Shown here piece after piece: positions 5,640 through 5,800 of a DNA stretch of 5,800 bases (position 1 is the stretch's first letter; each line of letters begins with the position of its first letter). The notes beneath the pieces are model-generated. The model had not been told where the DNA came from and did not search any database. It saw only the letters and a list, made by a program, of their open reading frames with translations. The stretch comes from Methylibium sp031393925. GTDB taxonomy: Bacteria > Pseudomonadota > Gammaproteobacteria > Burkholderiales > Burkholderiaceae_C. The position numbers were made by a program, and so were the translations under genes. The stretch lies in NCBI RefSeq assembly GCF_031393925.1, contig NZ_JANMWL010000266.1, positions 1 through 5,800 on the forward strand, read 5' to 3'.

Positions 5640-5800
5640 GCCCGACTGCCATCAGCGAACAACTATCGATTCGGGCATCACGTATTGCCCTCGGGCTTCA
5701 AGCGTATGCGCCACTACGGGCTGCTGGCACCGGCCGCCAAGACCTGGCAATGCCGGCGGCCAACCCGCAGGCGCGCGAGGACGCGCAGGCCTTCATGCGT
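5640..5800 (+). pseudogene. IS91-family transposase remnant (frameshifted, 5'-truncated, runs off window)
   Basis: In the frame of positions 5691-5693, 5670-5738 translates as FGHHVLPSGFKRMRHYGLLAPAAK. This matches the H-VLP-GF-RIRHYGLLA signature near the C-terminal half of IS91-type (Y2, HUH) transposases. The continuation typical of this family, LAMPAANPQAREDAQAFMR, appears in a different frame (5744-5800). The coding sequence is therefore frameshifted, and probably has lost a short stretch, between about 5738 and 5744. The N-terminal catalytic region with its HUH and tyrosine motifs is absent: vapC ends at 5628. The left limit is approximate; weak similarity may start near 5640. The assignment rests on motif recall without a database search. 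The fragment is non-functional and records past mobile-element activity beside vapBC. Confidence 0.75.

Overview
This window looks like a chromosomal segment of a high-GC betaproteobacterium, most likely Burkholderiales (Comamonadaceae or a Rubrivivax/Leptothrix-type genus). That placement is an inference from the very GC-rich third codon positions, the style of the TonB receptor, TRAP and VapBC proteins, and an IS91-type transposase remnant. No marker gene is present to fix the genus.

Layout. Positions 1-177 (minus) hold the first 59 codons of a TRAP-transporter small permease (DctQ type), cut by the window edge. Eight bases upstream of it, 186-2588 (minus) encodes an 800-residue TonB-dependent outer-membrane receptor, so the two probably form one operon read leftwards. 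Positions 2589-2733 form a divergent intergenic region with two overlapping inverted repeats. Rightwards, 2734-4152 encodes a membrane sensor histidine kinase of the HisKA_3 (NarX/UhpB-like) class. It is followed after 8 nt by a NarL/FixJ-type response regulator (4161-4970), whose N-terminus carries an unusual 30-bp tandem repeat.

Positions 4971-5053 are a short, less GC-rich regulatory region with a perfect palindrome and 12-bp-phased repeats. It leads into a VapB/VapC type II toxin-antitoxin pair (5054-5628) with a 4-nt TTGA overlap. The right end (about 5640-5800) is a truncated, frameshifted remnant of an IS91-family transposase, which marks this side as an accessory or recombined region.

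Working model (inference): the two-component pair senses a small molecule and controls the divergent TonB-receptor/TRAP operon. That operon would carry a substrate across the outer membrane (TonB receptor) and then the inner membrane (TRAP, driven by an ion gradient). The substrate cannot be read from the sequence. The VapBC module and the transposase remnant are probably unrelated passengers. The coding assignments are strong. The weaker points are the start codons of the kinase, response regulator and antitoxin, and all promoter and operator calls.
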